From NCBI GenBank assembly GCA_012522765.1, contig JAAYJW010000139.1, forward strand, positions 1 through 41,051: a stretch of 41,051 bases of DNA, in the 5' to 3' direction. Below the pieces are notes generated by a model. The model did no database searches, had not been told where the DNA came from, and worked only from the letters and a program-made list of their open reading frames with translations. Shown here one piece after another: positions 23,366-32,124 of this stretch. The translations under genes were made by a program, and so were the position numbers. The stretch comes from a candidate division WS1 bacterium. Its GTDB lineage: Bacteria > Armatimonadota > Zipacnadia > Zipacnadales > UBA5352. Within the stretch, counting starts at the first letter, position 1. Every line of letters starts with the position of its first letter.

Positions 23366-25621
23366 TCATTCCACTTCGAAGAGCAGCCTCGCCACTGGTT
23401 CGCCATCCACGCGGATCTCCACCCACCACGTGCCCGAGGTGAAGCCTCCGTCCGGCATCAACCATGAGACGCTGCGCCGCTCTCGGTTGATGGGGATCAA
23501 TGTGCGACCTAGGCTGAGGTCGTCGCGGTAGAGTCTCAGCGAAAGCATGCCATCCTCAGGCGCGCCATCTGCCTCAAAGTAGACGCCGAGACGATCGCTT
23601 CCGGCAGCCAGTGTGCCATCAAGCTTCACCGGCCGGCCGCCGTCCAGTCCCGTGCAGAGGTAGGCCTTGCGCAGATAGCTGTCCTCTGGCGGGTCGAGTG
23701 GCTCGGGCGTGCCCGTCGTAGTCTCCGCCGTCTGCGGCTTGTCGGGCTTCGGCGGCTCAACCGGGGCGGGATCGGCCTCCTGAGGCGGATCGGGCGTGGC
23801 GGGCGGCGCTGGCGTCTCAGCTTCGGCCTCTACCGGCTCCGCAGGCTGCTCGACCTCAGGAGTAACCGGTGGCGTCGGCGGCTCGGCCAGCGACGGCGGC
23901 AGCAGCGCATCGAGCCCGGAACGGCGAGGCGCGATTCCGGGGCCCGCGATGATATTTCGCGCAACGCTCGCGGCGGCTCCGGGGGCTCCCTGCAGGAGGT
24001 AAGTGCGCTCGCCGGACTGCATCGCGTAAAGCGGCGGGTCGGTTTGCAGGCTCAGCAGCCCGTCGTTCCACTCGCCGCCGGCGCCGGTGACCAGCAGTTG
24101 CAGCAGCCCCGCGGCCTGAGTGCCGCCGGGTGTCTCCAGACCGACGACGGTCACGGGGCGGTCGTCCACCCAGACAACCTGGATAGCGCCGGAGGAGATG
24201 GATTGCGCGTCAAAGTCGATCCCTGGAATGACCCGGCTGAGGTCGTCGAGGTTGATCCGGTGGGTGCTGCTGGCCATCCAGCCCGCGGGAAGAGTGTCCC
24301 GCGGCAACAGCGCGCCTACGACCGCGGCGGCGATGGCCTCAAGTGGATTGTCGCCAGTCCCCACGATGCCCGGGGTCGCGACCCCATCGGCATCCGTGAA
24401 GCGACATAGTTGCAGGAACGCCTCGGTGTCAAGCTGTCCGCGCGCGAACATCCTGGCGGCCTCTGTCGGTACGTTGATCCCGAGCGTCTGCCCGGTCGCC
24501 CGCTGGAAGACCGCCGCCACATCCTCCGTCCACGGAGCCGCCAGCGCCGCGTTCACCAGCGTGTAGGCGATGATGGGCTCCAGATGGCCGTGGCCCTGCA
24601 GGTTCGGCATCTCACTGATGACCACCGCCTGCGTGTCATCGAGCCTGATCTCCAGATTGCGCAGGCCGAGATTGACACCCAACTCGCTCTCGATCCGCTG
24701 CATGGCCTGCTCGATCAGCGCATCGGCATCAACCATGCCGCTATCAAGCGTGGGCACCCCGAGTTCTCTTCCATAGCGCGCTACAAGGCCGCGTACCAGC
24801 ACGCGCGTGAGGTCATCGGTCTCCACAGAGCCCCCGGAAAAAATCTCCTCGAGGTCCACGCCGCCGCCGTAGCCGCCGCCGATGATCTGCGCTGCTTCGC
24901 CCAGTGCGCCATTCTGCTGCTGAAGTTCGTGGAAGAGCAGCGCCTGCACTATCCCCAGCGGGCTGTTGCCCCCGCCGAGGAGCGAGATCCCGATTCCGGC
25001 GCCCTCCCAGAGCGTGTCGCCAACTTCGGTGGCCGCACGATCGAGGAAGCGGCCGACATCGCCGAGCAGGCCGCCACCCTCGCGTTTGCGCGCGATGCCC
25101 GGCTTGACGCTGTACTCACCGGCCACGTGATAGCGACACTCCGCTGCCGGGAAGCTACCGAACCACTGGTGCTTGAGTCGTGCGATGATCCGGAACTTCT
25201 TCGAGCCGGAAAGATCCACCGTGCCGCTGATGCGGAAAGGCTCCTCCTCATCCCCGGGCAGAATTTCCTGGCCGGAGATGAGCGTGATGCGCGACTTCCT
25301 GCCCTCGAGACGCTCGCCCTCGAGCAGACGGTCGCCCTTCCACGACTCGTCGCTGGTAGCGATGTAACGGTCGGGAAGATCGCGAAAGCGTCCGCCATCC
25401 TCGATCTGCTCCACGAGGATATCAAGCTCATTGCGCACCTGAAGCTGTCCCTCGGGGGTAAGCTCTCTGGCTGTGGCCGTTCCCTCGAAGTAGAGGAGGT
25501 GCTCGGCGTTGATGTTGGCCGTGACGTCAAGCCGCGGCTTCTGCGCAAGCGCAGGGAACGCGCAAACCAGTAGCAGAAGCACTGCGGCAGCTATCGTCTG
25601 AGGGGAACGCTGAAGCAACAC
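23366..25621 (-). CDS. Large secreted protein of unknown family with Pro-rich linker
   Basis: The protein has 751 residues from GTG 25621 (GAGG nine bases upstream). A signal peptide (about 1-26, ending FPALAQ) precedes about 540 residues I cannot assign; these contain a Gly-rich stretch (QIIGGGYGGGVDLEEIF) and segments that look like a curli- or secretin-type lipid-binding fold only vaguely. A Pro/Glu-rich linker (about 580-645) leads to a C-terminal beta-sandwich-like domain (about 650-751; LSLRLYRDDLSLGRT, GTWWVEIRVDGEPVARLLFEVE) resembling a small carbohydrate-binding or invasin-like module. It lies between toroid paralogues 3 and 2 on the same strand, 34 bases before the chosen start of paralogue 2. 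Function unknown. Confidence 0.65.
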   Translation of the reverse strand: MLLQRSPQTIAAAVLLLLVCAFPALAQKPRLDVTANINAEHLLYFEGTATARELTPEGQLQVRNELDILVEQIEDGGRFRDLPDRYIATSDESWKGDRLLEGERLEGRKSRITLISGQEILPGDEEEPFRISGTVDLSGSKKFRIIARLKHQWFGSFPAAECRYHVAGEYSVKPGIARKREGGGLLGDVGRFLDRAATEVGDTLWEGAGIGISLLGGGNSPLGIVQALLFHELQQQNGALGEAAQIIGGGYGGGVDLEEIFSGGSVETDDLTRVLVRGLVARYGRELGVPTLDSGMVDADALIEQAMQRIESELGVNLGLRNLEIRLDDTQAVVISEMPNLQGHGHLEPIIAYTLVNAALAAPWTEDVAAVFQRATGQTLGINVPTEAARMFARGQLDTEAFLQLCRFTDADGVATPGIVGTGDNPLEAIAAAVVGALLPRDTLPAGWMASSTHRINLDDLSRVIPGIDFDAQSISSGAIQVVWVDDRPVTVVGLETPGGTQAAGLLQLLVTGAGGEWNDGLLSLQTDPPLYAMQSGERTYLLQGAPGAAASVARNIIAGPGIAPRRSGLDALLPPSLAEPPTPPVTPEVEQPAEPVEAEAETPAPPATPDPPQEADPAPVEPPKPDKPQTAETTTGTPEPLDPPEDSYLRKAYLCTGLDGGRPVKLDGTLAAGSDRLGVYFEADGAPEDGMLSLRLYRDDLSLGRTLIPINRERRSVSWLMPDGGFTSGTWWVEIRVDGEPVARLLFEVE

Positions 25622-25656
25622 CGGTCATCCTCTTCTGCGGTGGTAGCGACAAAACC

Positions 25657-25688
25657 GGGAGACTCGCCTGATGCGCCGGTCGAGTCCC
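25657..25688 (-). terminator. Possible intrinsic terminator after paralogue 3
   Basis: On the minus strand, GGGACTCG (25688-25681) pairs with CGAGTCTCCC (25666-25657) through an 8-bp stem with one bulged T. The T-containing sequence CCGGTTTTGTCG follows. It sits 50 bases after the paralogue 3 stop and 36 bases before the next start, in the only wide gap of the cluster, so it may attenuate rather than end transcription. Confidence 0.4.
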
Positions 25689-25736
25689 TCGGTTACTTAG
25701 TCGCCTCAGGGCTGCTGATTGTTTCGCCGGATCGGG

Positions 25737-28007
25737 TTACTCCGCGGCATCGAGCAGGACTTTGTTCCATCCAACGCCCGGATCGATGCGGCGGAAGAGC
25801 GGATTATCCGCCGCGATGTCGCCGCGCCCCGCCCGCGCCCGCATCAGCAGGTCGCAGAACCGGGCGACCTGGTGCCGTGAGAGGTTCGTTCGCCAGCCGG
25901 ACTGGTAGTCCCACGTGTAGAGGCCCACGCGCTCATTCAGCGGAGGGCTCCCACCCTCGATGTACCCCGCGACGTAGTTGGGAGCGGCGGCCTGAACATA
26001 CTCCGCCAGTTCCTCCTGAGTCGGTTGGTCGAGTACGCGGCCGTGTGGCTGCGCGAGGATGTCCTCATACTGATTCTGCAGGCCCGGGACGTTCACGCTG
26101 TCCTTCGCCTGCGGCGGATTGCTCGCAGCGGTCACCCTCATATACTCCGCGATCTGCTGCGGGTCGTCCATGAAGTAGATCTGCCGGTCATACATCCTGA
26201 TCGGCCGGCCTGTCTCGACGTCGTAGTCCCACCACCACGCCGCCTCACCGTCCACCATCACCTTGTTCTGCTCGAACCACTCGAGGACCCGCGCTACCGG
26301 CGCCAGGTACTTCTCATCGCCGGTCTCACGATATGCGGCGAAGAGGCCATTCGCGGCCCAACGCGCACCATACTGCGTCACAGCGGGTGGCTCGAAATGC
26401 CGCGCTGCGGCAGGCTGATTGTCCGCGTCATACTGTCCGGCCCATCCGGCAACCTTGCCGTTGTCAATGAACGACTCCATCAGCCAGTCGGCGCCCTTGA
26501 GCGCCGCCTCGCGATAGCGTTCCTCGCCGGTGTACTCGTAGACGTTCAGCAGCGCGGTGACGGGTCCGGAGGTGCCGTAGTCGTTGATCTCGCCGCCTCC
26601 GGGTAGCATCTGCGCGGTCTCACCGATGCCACTCTCCACATCATAGTGATGCGGCCATGAACCGTTGTCATTCTGCGCAACGATGAGGAAGTCGGCGCCG
26701 CGCTTCAGGGCATCGAGATACTTCTGCTCGCCCGTGACGCGGTGCATGTATGCAAGCAGCGTGATCGGCCCCGTCTGGCAGTGGTCCTGTATCAGCGGGT
26801 TCTGCGTGTCCGGCACATACTCGCCATTGTCGTAGTAGTAGCCGTGTATCCAGTAGCCGAGGTCGGGGTCCTGCGTCGTCACGTACATGTCCGCGGTATT
26901 GCGGGCGGCATGCAGGTAGGTCTCATCGCCCAGCGCCTCGTATGCGAATAGCAGGTGCATCGCGCCAAAGGCGGTATGAGCGTCCTTCGACAGCCAGATC
27001 ATGTTGCGCGGCTCAGGCATGCGGAACTTGGCCGTCCACTGCAGCTTCGAGGGCCACGCGATACTGAGGCACCATCCGCCATGCCGCTGCGTCTCGACCA
27101 GCATGTCCAGATGCTGCCGCGCGACCTGCTCGATGCGCGCGAGGTTCGGATCGTCGGGGAAGAGCGTCGCCTCCGCGGTCCACGTCGGATCTTCCGGACG
27201 CGCCGCTGTGAGCGCCGCATCAGAGGCCATGATCGCCTGCGCCTCCGGCCATGGTACCGACAGCACCGCGACCTCGTCGAGCATGCCATTGAGTGGCTGC
27301 TGCGCGGGCGCGCGGTAGTCTTCGGAGTTGCCGAGGATCAACGCGAGATACTCATGCGGCCGCTCCACGCCTTCGGGGAAGTCGCCCTCGATAGTCTGAT
27401 CGTTGATGACCAGCCAGCTCTTCCGGGCGCCGAAGTCCCACGAGAAAGCGACATGATGCCATGCTGCGGGATCGAGTGCCGAGGCATCGCATGACGCGAG
27501 CACCACGGACTTGGAGTCCCACATCCATTCATCGCCGCCGACATGGGCGATCAGGTCGAGGGTGTTCGCCTCCGTCTTGCGCAGTGACAGCGCGAGGCCC
27601 TGCTTCGGCCAGAGTGACCGATCCGCCACCATGCCGGTGATGGTGCGGCAGAGCACGGCTACGGAGTGTGTTTTCCCGTCGGTGAAGATGTTGTCCGAGC
27701 CGGAGCGCAACCAGAGCGAGACCGTGCCCGACTCCAGCGGGATGTTGTCGAGGCCGTCGTAGCCAAGGTAGCCCATCCGCGTCGTGTTGCGCCACGCTTT
27801 GCCGTGAGCGCCGCCGTCCACAAGCTCAAAGTCCGAACCGAACTGATACGGGTTGCCTGCGGCCTTCCAGGCGTAAGTGGTGTCCTCGAAGTCGAGGTAG
27901 AACGTTACGTTGTCATCTCCTGCCCACCGGGCACCAGAGGTCTGGGCCAATGCGCAGCCGGACATCAGCAGTATCAGAGCGATGCCGCCTAGCGTCAGGT
28001 TCCTCAT
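25737..28007 (-). CDS. Secreted LamG-like plus alpha/alpha-toroid protein, paralogue 3
   Basis: The protein has 756 residues from ATG 28007 (GGGAG eight bases upstream). The leader MRNLTLGGIALILLMSGCALAQ contains an LMSGC lipobox, so this copy could be a lipoprotein, although a signal-peptidase-I site at ALAQ is also possible. Paralogues 1 and 2 have no such Cys. The LamG-like domain (about 25-235; GLALSLRKTEANTLDLIAHVGG), toroid (about 265-625; GDETYLHAARNTADMYVTTQ) and tail (LLMRARAGRGDIAADNP) follow the paralogue plan. NDYGTSGP (about 474) and WWWDYDVETGRPI (about 589) are conserved. It begins 35 bases after the stop of the beta-helix gene. Confidence 0.82.
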   Translation of the reverse strand: MRNLTLGGIALILLMSGCALAQTSGARWAGDDNVTFYLDFEDTTYAWKAAGNPYQFGSDFELVDGGAHGKAWRNTTRMGYLGYDGLDNIPLESGTVSLWLRSGSDNIFTDGKTHSVAVLCRTITGMVADRSLWPKQGLALSLRKTEANTLDLIAHVGGDEWMWDSKSVVLASCDASALDPAAWHHVAFSWDFGARKSWLVINDQTIEGDFPEGVERPHEYLALILGNSEDYRAPAQQPLNGMLDEVAVLSVPWPEAQAIMASDAALTAARPEDPTWTAEATLFPDDPNLARIEQVARQHLDMLVETQRHGGWCLSIAWPSKLQWTAKFRMPEPRNMIWLSKDAHTAFGAMHLLFAYEALGDETYLHAARNTADMYVTTQDPDLGYWIHGYYYDNGEYVPDTQNPLIQDHCQTGPITLLAYMHRVTGEQKYLDALKRGADFLIVAQNDNGSWPHHYDVESGIGETAQMLPGGGEINDYGTSGPVTALLNVYEYTGEERYREAALKGADWLMESFIDNGKVAGWAGQYDADNQPAAARHFEPPAVTQYGARWAANGLFAAYRETGDEKYLAPVARVLEWFEQNKVMVDGEAAWWWDYDVETGRPIRMYDRQIYFMDDPQQIAEYMRVTAASNPPQAKDSVNVPGLQNQYEDILAQPHGRVLDQPTQEELAEYVQAAAPNYVAGYIEGGSPPLNERVGLYTWDYQSGWRTNLSRHQVARFCDLLMRARAGRGDIAADNPLFRRIDPGVGWNKVLLDAAE

Positions 28008-28042
28008 GTCAGCACTCCCGATCTTTGGGTTGTCCGATGGCC

Positions 28043-31000
28043 TCACCCCGCCAGATCCACCTCGAGGTCATCAATGAAGATTGTGTGTTCCGTCCACCCG
28101 TCGCCACTCACGCCATATTCCATGACGATTTCAACGGGCGGAGCGTTCTGTGTCTGATTGCCGTCACCGCCGCTTATGTTCGCAGGCGGAGTCGCCGCGA
28201 GGTCCCACTCGACACGCTGCCATCCCGCGCCCTCGACCTTCATCGGCGGCGAGTAGAAGCCCTCGCCGGAGGCGTCGCGCACGCGAATCTTGAACGACAG
28301 CGGCTTGCCGCCGGTGTTGAGCCAGAATGCGACCCGCTTCACCGGCGCCTGCGCCATCTGCAGCTTCGCCGAGAAGAGTTTGACCGTGAATCGCCCGGGC
28401 GGCGCAAAAACGGTGACTTTGCCCGAAGCCGTGCCTCCATGCGCCTCCTCCTGAGTCAGTTCCGCTACACCGCCGATGGCGACCCCGGCGGCATTCGCCT
28501 CCGGCACCGGGTAGATGCGGTTCCACGGGTGGGCCTGCTCGAAATCCCACGCGAGCCCTGTGCCGCCCGCCGGCAGCGTGGAAGTGACCGGATCCGGGGC
28601 GGGGGCGGCAGGATCGGGCAGCACGATCTCGCAGAAGGAAGCGGGGCGATCGGCTGCAGGAGCCTGAGGCTGCGGCTCAGGTGCGGCCGCCTGACCGGCC
28701 TCTGCGACGGTCACGGACAGATCGTCCACGTAGTAGACCAGTGGCCCCTCGTCCTTATTGATCGAGGTGGTCAGCACGAACTCCAGCGGCGTGTCCTGCA
28801 CGTTGTCATTGTTCCCGCCGGAGTTGCGGGCAGGTTGCTCGTCCAGGTTCCACGCGATCTCCTGCCAGCCGCCGCCGTCATGCTTCACCGACGGACCGTA
28901 GAAGCTCTCGCCACGAACATCACGGATGCGCATTGCGAACGATCGCGGAGCGTCGCTGTATATCCAGACGCTCCATGCCGTAGCGGGGCCAGTCGTGGCC
29001 ACATCCTCCGTGAAGAGCTTGAGGCTGAGCGCGTCGGGTGCCCCTGCGGGGACTGTCATCATCACCTTCGCCGACTTCGTGCCGGAGTGCGCCTGCTCGT
29101 CGGAAAGCTCGGACGTCGCTGGAACAGCGGCGCCACCTATCTCCGCAGGTTCGGGGAAAGTCCGGCCCCAGACGTTCTCAGTCTCGAAGTCGAAGCTCAT
29201 CGTCTGCCCCTCGACCTGTCCCTGCATCACCGTGTCAGGCTCTGCGGCGGGAGCCGCGGGTGTCGCCGGAGTGGCCGGCGCGCCTGTCGGCTTCGGTGTA
29301 GTCCAGCCCTCAGGCGCCAGCTCCACCTGCAGGTCATCGAAGAACAGCGTCATCTCGCTGCCGGGTGCCTGGTGGAGCTCCACCACAAGCTCCATCGTCG
29401 GCCCGTCCTGCTCCTGGTTGCGGTCACCGGCGCTGATGCTCGCGGGCGGGCGCTCGTTGAGGTCCCACGTCACCTGCTGCCAGCCCTCCCAGTCGATCGC
29501 AAAGGGCGCGTCATAAAAGCCCTCGCCGCGGTTGTCGCGGATACGCACATGCGCTCGTCGGCCGGAGCCATCGCCGTAAAGCCAGAAGCTGAGCTTCTGC
29601 ACCGGGCGGCTGAAGGGCAGATACTGCGAGAAGAGCTTGATGTTGTAGCGCGCCGGTGCGCCGGGAGGCGTCACCACATGCAGCCGCGAGGACTTCTCGC
29701 CGCCATGAGCCTGTTCGTCCGAAAGCTCGGCAGAGGTCTCCAGCGCGACCCCGTCCTGGCTCTGCACCGGCTCGGGGTAGATGCGCGACCACGGGTTCTC
29801 GGTCTCGAAGTCGTAGGTGATGCGCATTCCGCCGCCCTCGGTGGCCTCGCCCTCCACATCAAGCACCGGCACCGTACCGGCCGCCCCAGATGCCTGTGCG
29901 AGCCGATTCTCCGGCCCGATCGCGATGCCGCCGTAGGCGCCGCTGTCGGCGCCGAGGACGCCGGGAGAGCTCGGTGCGAGGCGGCTGCGGGTCTCATCCA
30001 GCACCGGCTCCGCAATGATCGAGTTGGCGTCATTGCTCGTCTGCGCGCGCCACTCGGCGAAGCTCTCAGCGTCATACATCGTGCCTGCCGTCAGGAAGCG
30101 CCCGGGGAAGTAGAGGTTGTGATCGCCGACGTACTCGCCCGCCGACGCGACCTCGCGCTCAATACCGCCCATCACCACCGAGTTGACCACGAACGCCTTG
30201 CCGCCCGCCTGCACATCAACAACGGTACTGCCGCCCTCAAGCAGGCAGTGCTCAATGACCGCCTCTGAGTTCGGCCCCACGAAGACGCCCGTCTCGTCAT
30301 CGGCCGAGCGCACCACCATGTTGCGCAGGTTTGTGAAGCTCCGATCGAGAGGATGCTGCGCGGCCATCGGGAACGTCTTGGACGAGGCCTGCAGAAGCTC
30401 CACGTTGATCGGGCTGCCGGATACCTCGCAGTCGGTCAGCGAGTGTATGCCGCCGTTGAAGCGCACGCCCTTGGAGAGGTTGTCGCGGCAGACGATGTCC
30501 ACGAAGTGGGTGCGCGAGTAGATGATGTCGTTGATCCCGTGCCAGTAGTTGTTCGAGAAGTCGCCGCCCCATACGTAGCATTCGGCGTTCTCATGGGCGC
30601 TGAAGCCCTCGTCGCCATTCCAGATGCCGGTGATGTTCTCAAAGAGCATCGGCCCGGTGCCGCCGTGGAGGTTGAAGCCATCGTTCCAGAAGTTCATGCA
30701 GGTGAGGTCGCGGACGACGATCAGGCCCGCGCCTGTCGTGATGACTCCCGAGGCGCGATCGACGGCGAAACGCATCCCGTAGTCGTTGGGGTGCTTGCCC
30801 TCCTCCGGGCGGAAGTAGAAGGTGCCGTCCGCCCAGCGCCACTGCTCGGGCTGCAGGTTCGTGGGCGAAGCGCCCTTCATGAAGTGACGCTCGTCACCGA
30901 AGACCATCATGCGGTCGTGGGAGCGCAACGGAAGCTGGTAGATGCCGCCCTGTTCGGTCCAGCCCTCGGTGGGCGCCGGATCGGAGCCTATGAGCGTGGC

Positions 31001-31267
31001 ACCGCCGCCCTCGATGACGATCGGGGCGCCCGGCAAACCGTGGCGGCTGAGTCGCAGCATCTCGGGATACGGCGCGCTCATGGGGACGATACGCAGCGTA
31101 TCGCCGGGGCCGACTGCGGCGGCGCCTTTCGCGAGGGTAGCGAATGGCGCGGATATGCCATCATTGGAGTCGGCACCGTTCTCGCCGTCCACGACGTACG
31201 TCTCAGCACAGATCGGCACAACTACAGCGAAAAGTATTGCGAGCAGAGTCAGAGTACGGGCGGGCAT
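28043..31267 (-). CDS. Secreted beta-helix protein with three tandem CBM-like modules
   Basis: The 1074-residue protein has a signal peptide (ending VVPICA). A right-handed parallel beta-helix (about 25-450) opens with YVVDGENGADSNDG...PFATLAKG, the hallmark of DUF1565/pectate-lyase-like helices. It includes repeated coils such as FENITGIWNGDEGFSAHENA. Three homologous beta-sandwich modules of about 165 residues begin near 486, 690 and 905. Each has a DFE-x3-PW/VW-x-R opening, RIRD..GE.FY or RVRD..GEGFY, a GWQ...WDL segment and a final DDL.V strand. The middle copy lacks part of the NISGGD-like turn. Such proteins bind and may cleave acidic polysaccharides. ATG 31267 has a perfect GGAGGTG site. 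It is the promoter-proximal gene of the nine-gene cluster. Confidence 0.85.
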   Translation of the reverse strand: MPARTLTLLAILFAVVVPICAETYVVDGENGADSNDGISAPFATLAKGAAAVGPGDTLRIVPMSAPYPEMLRLSRHGLPGAPIVIEGGGATLIGSDPAPTEGWTEQGGIYQLPLRSHDRMMVFGDERHFMKGASPTNLQPEQWRWADGTFYFRPEEGKHPNDYGMRFAVDRASGVITTGAGLIVVRDLTCMNFWNDGFNLHGGTGPMLFENITGIWNGDEGFSAHENAECYVWGGDFSNNYWHGINDIIYSRTHFVDIVCRDNLSKGVRFNGGIHSLTDCEVSGSPINVELLQASSKTFPMAAQHPLDRSFTNLRNMVVRSADDETGVFVGPNSEAVIEHCLLEGGSTVVDVQAGGKAFVVNSVVMGGIEREVASAGEYVGDHNLYFPGRFLTAGTMYDAESFAEWRAQTSNDANSIIAEPVLDETRSRLAPSSPGVLGADSGAYGGIAIGPENRLAQASGAAGTVPVLDVEGEATEGGGMRITYDFETENPWSRIYPEPVQSQDGVALETSAELSDEQAHGGEKSSRLHVVTPPGAPARYNIKLFSQYLPFSRPVQKLSFWLYGDGSGRRAHVRIRDNRGEGFYDAPFAIDWEGWQQVTWDLNERPPASISAGDRNQEQDGPTMELVVELHQAPGSEMTLFFDDLQVELAPEGWTTPKPTGAPATPATPAAPAAEPDTVMQGQVEGQTMSFDFETENVWGRTFPEPAEIGGAAVPATSELSDEQAHSGTKSAKVMMTVPAGAPDALSLKLFTEDVATTGPATAWSVWIYSDAPRSFAMRIRDVRGESFYGPSVKHDGGGWQEIAWNLDEQPARNSGGNNDNVQDTPLEFVLTTSINKDEGPLVYYVDDLSVTVAEAGQAAAPEPQPQAPAADRPASFCEIVLPDPAAPAPDPVTSTLPAGGTGLAWDFEQAHPWNRIYPVPEANAAGVAIGGVAELTQEEAHGGTASGKVTVFAPPGRFTVKLFSAKLQMAQAPVKRVAFWLNTGGKPLSFKIRVRDASGEGFYSPPMKVEGAGWQRVEWDLAATPPANISGGDGNQTQNAPPVEIVMEYGVSGDGWTEHTIFIDDLEVDLAG

Positions 31268-31353
31268 CGGTCACACCTCCGACCGGCAATTTGCGAGGCT
31301 CATACACAGAAGAACTTCGGCCCTCTGAGGCTCAGGACCTCCATCAATAAAGC

Positions 31354-31386
31354 GAGCGGGCCCGCCAGTGGATGGCGAGCCCGCTC
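31354..31386 (-). terminator. Intrinsic terminator of the pseudopilin gene
   Basis: Arms GAGCGGGC (31354-31361) and GCCCGCTC (31379-31386) form a perfect 8-bp outer stem, with an inner 5-bp stem CGCCA/TGGCG around a GTGGA loop. On the minus strand the hairpin is followed by GCTTTATTG. It lies 18 bases downstream of the pseudopilin stop and separates that gene from the beta-helix cluster. Confidence 0.65.
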
Positions 31387-31404
31387 TGCCAAAACTACGA
31401 GCGA

Positions 31405-32031
31405 CTACTGCGTTACCACTGTCCAGAGGTCGTTCGGCGGCAGCGTGGCCGTGCGCCTCATCGACTTGACGTGGCCGTCAACGAATAGGATGGTGGCGGT
31501 ATCGTTGTGCCGCTCCTCCATCCTGTCGGAGCGCGCCAGGTCCATGCCCGGCTGGCCGCTGTTGCTGTCCGTTAGCGAAATGACGGAAGCGGGGTTGGTG
31601 ACTTTCGCCAGCATGACGATGTCGGTGTAGTTGACATTATGGACGGCGTAGTTCACACCGTAGCTGTTGGGCACCGTCCAGGTCCCCGCCCCATCGCCTG
31701 AGGTGCTCGTGGGCGCGGAGTCGGACGGGCAGACGAAGATCTGCTCGTTGTTGATGTAGGGCTGGGCGAGCTTGCTCCAGCCTGCGCCGTAGGTGCAGGT
31801 ACTGGGGCAGGGTGGGATCGGCCAGCGCATGCGCGCCGGGATCAGCACCTCGTCGTAGTCCTGAGTATACATTGCGAATGCGAGTCCAAGTTGTTTGCAG
31901 TTTGACTGACATGATGACTGGCGCGCCTTCTCGCGGGCACGGGCAAAGACGGGAAAGAGGATCGCCGCCAGGATGGCGATGATCGCAATGACCACGAGCA
32001 GCTCGATCAGGGTAAAGCCTGTCCTGCGCAT
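31405..32031 (-). CDS. Type II secretion/type IV pilus-like pseudopilin with H-X9-DG tail
   Basis: The protein has 208 residues from ATG 32031 (GGAGGTG upstream; the frame is open 13 codons farther). The prepilin leader MRRTG is cut before Phe 6, with Glu 10 at the canonical +5 position of [19 protein letters not shown]. The helix continues into [19 protein letters not shown], a form frequent in Armatimonadota pseudopilins. The globular part has Cys-rich loops (PPCPSTC, VFVCPSDS-like) and ends with [17 protein letters not shown], the H-X9-DG motif. These proteins occur in large paralogous sets in their genomes, and individual roles are unknown. It follows the EamA gene by 93 bases and ends at a strong terminator. 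Confidence 0.93.
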   Translation of the reverse strand: MRRTGFTLIELLVVIAIIAILAAILFPVFARAREKARQSSCQSNCKQLGLAFAMYTQDYDEVLIPARMRWPIPPCPSTCTYGAGWSKLAQPYINNEQIFVCPSDSAPTSTSGDGAGTWTVPNSYGVNYAVHNVNYTDIVMLAKVTNPASVISLTDSNSGQPGMDLARSDRMEERHNDTATILFVDGHVKSMRRTATLPPNDLWTVVTQ

Positions 32032-32124
32032 TGCAGTCGCACCTCCCTGCGAGATATTAAAGCAGTGCAAACTTCCGCTCGGTCGCCCGAATCACCTCCT
32101 GCTCCAGTGTGGACTTTCCGCTTC

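Noticed and set aside
27950-30268. 772-codon plus-strand open frame over the beta-helix gene
   Set aside because: It is antisense to the clear beta-helix/CBM gene; its Arg/His/Leu-rich composition is typical of a shadow frame.
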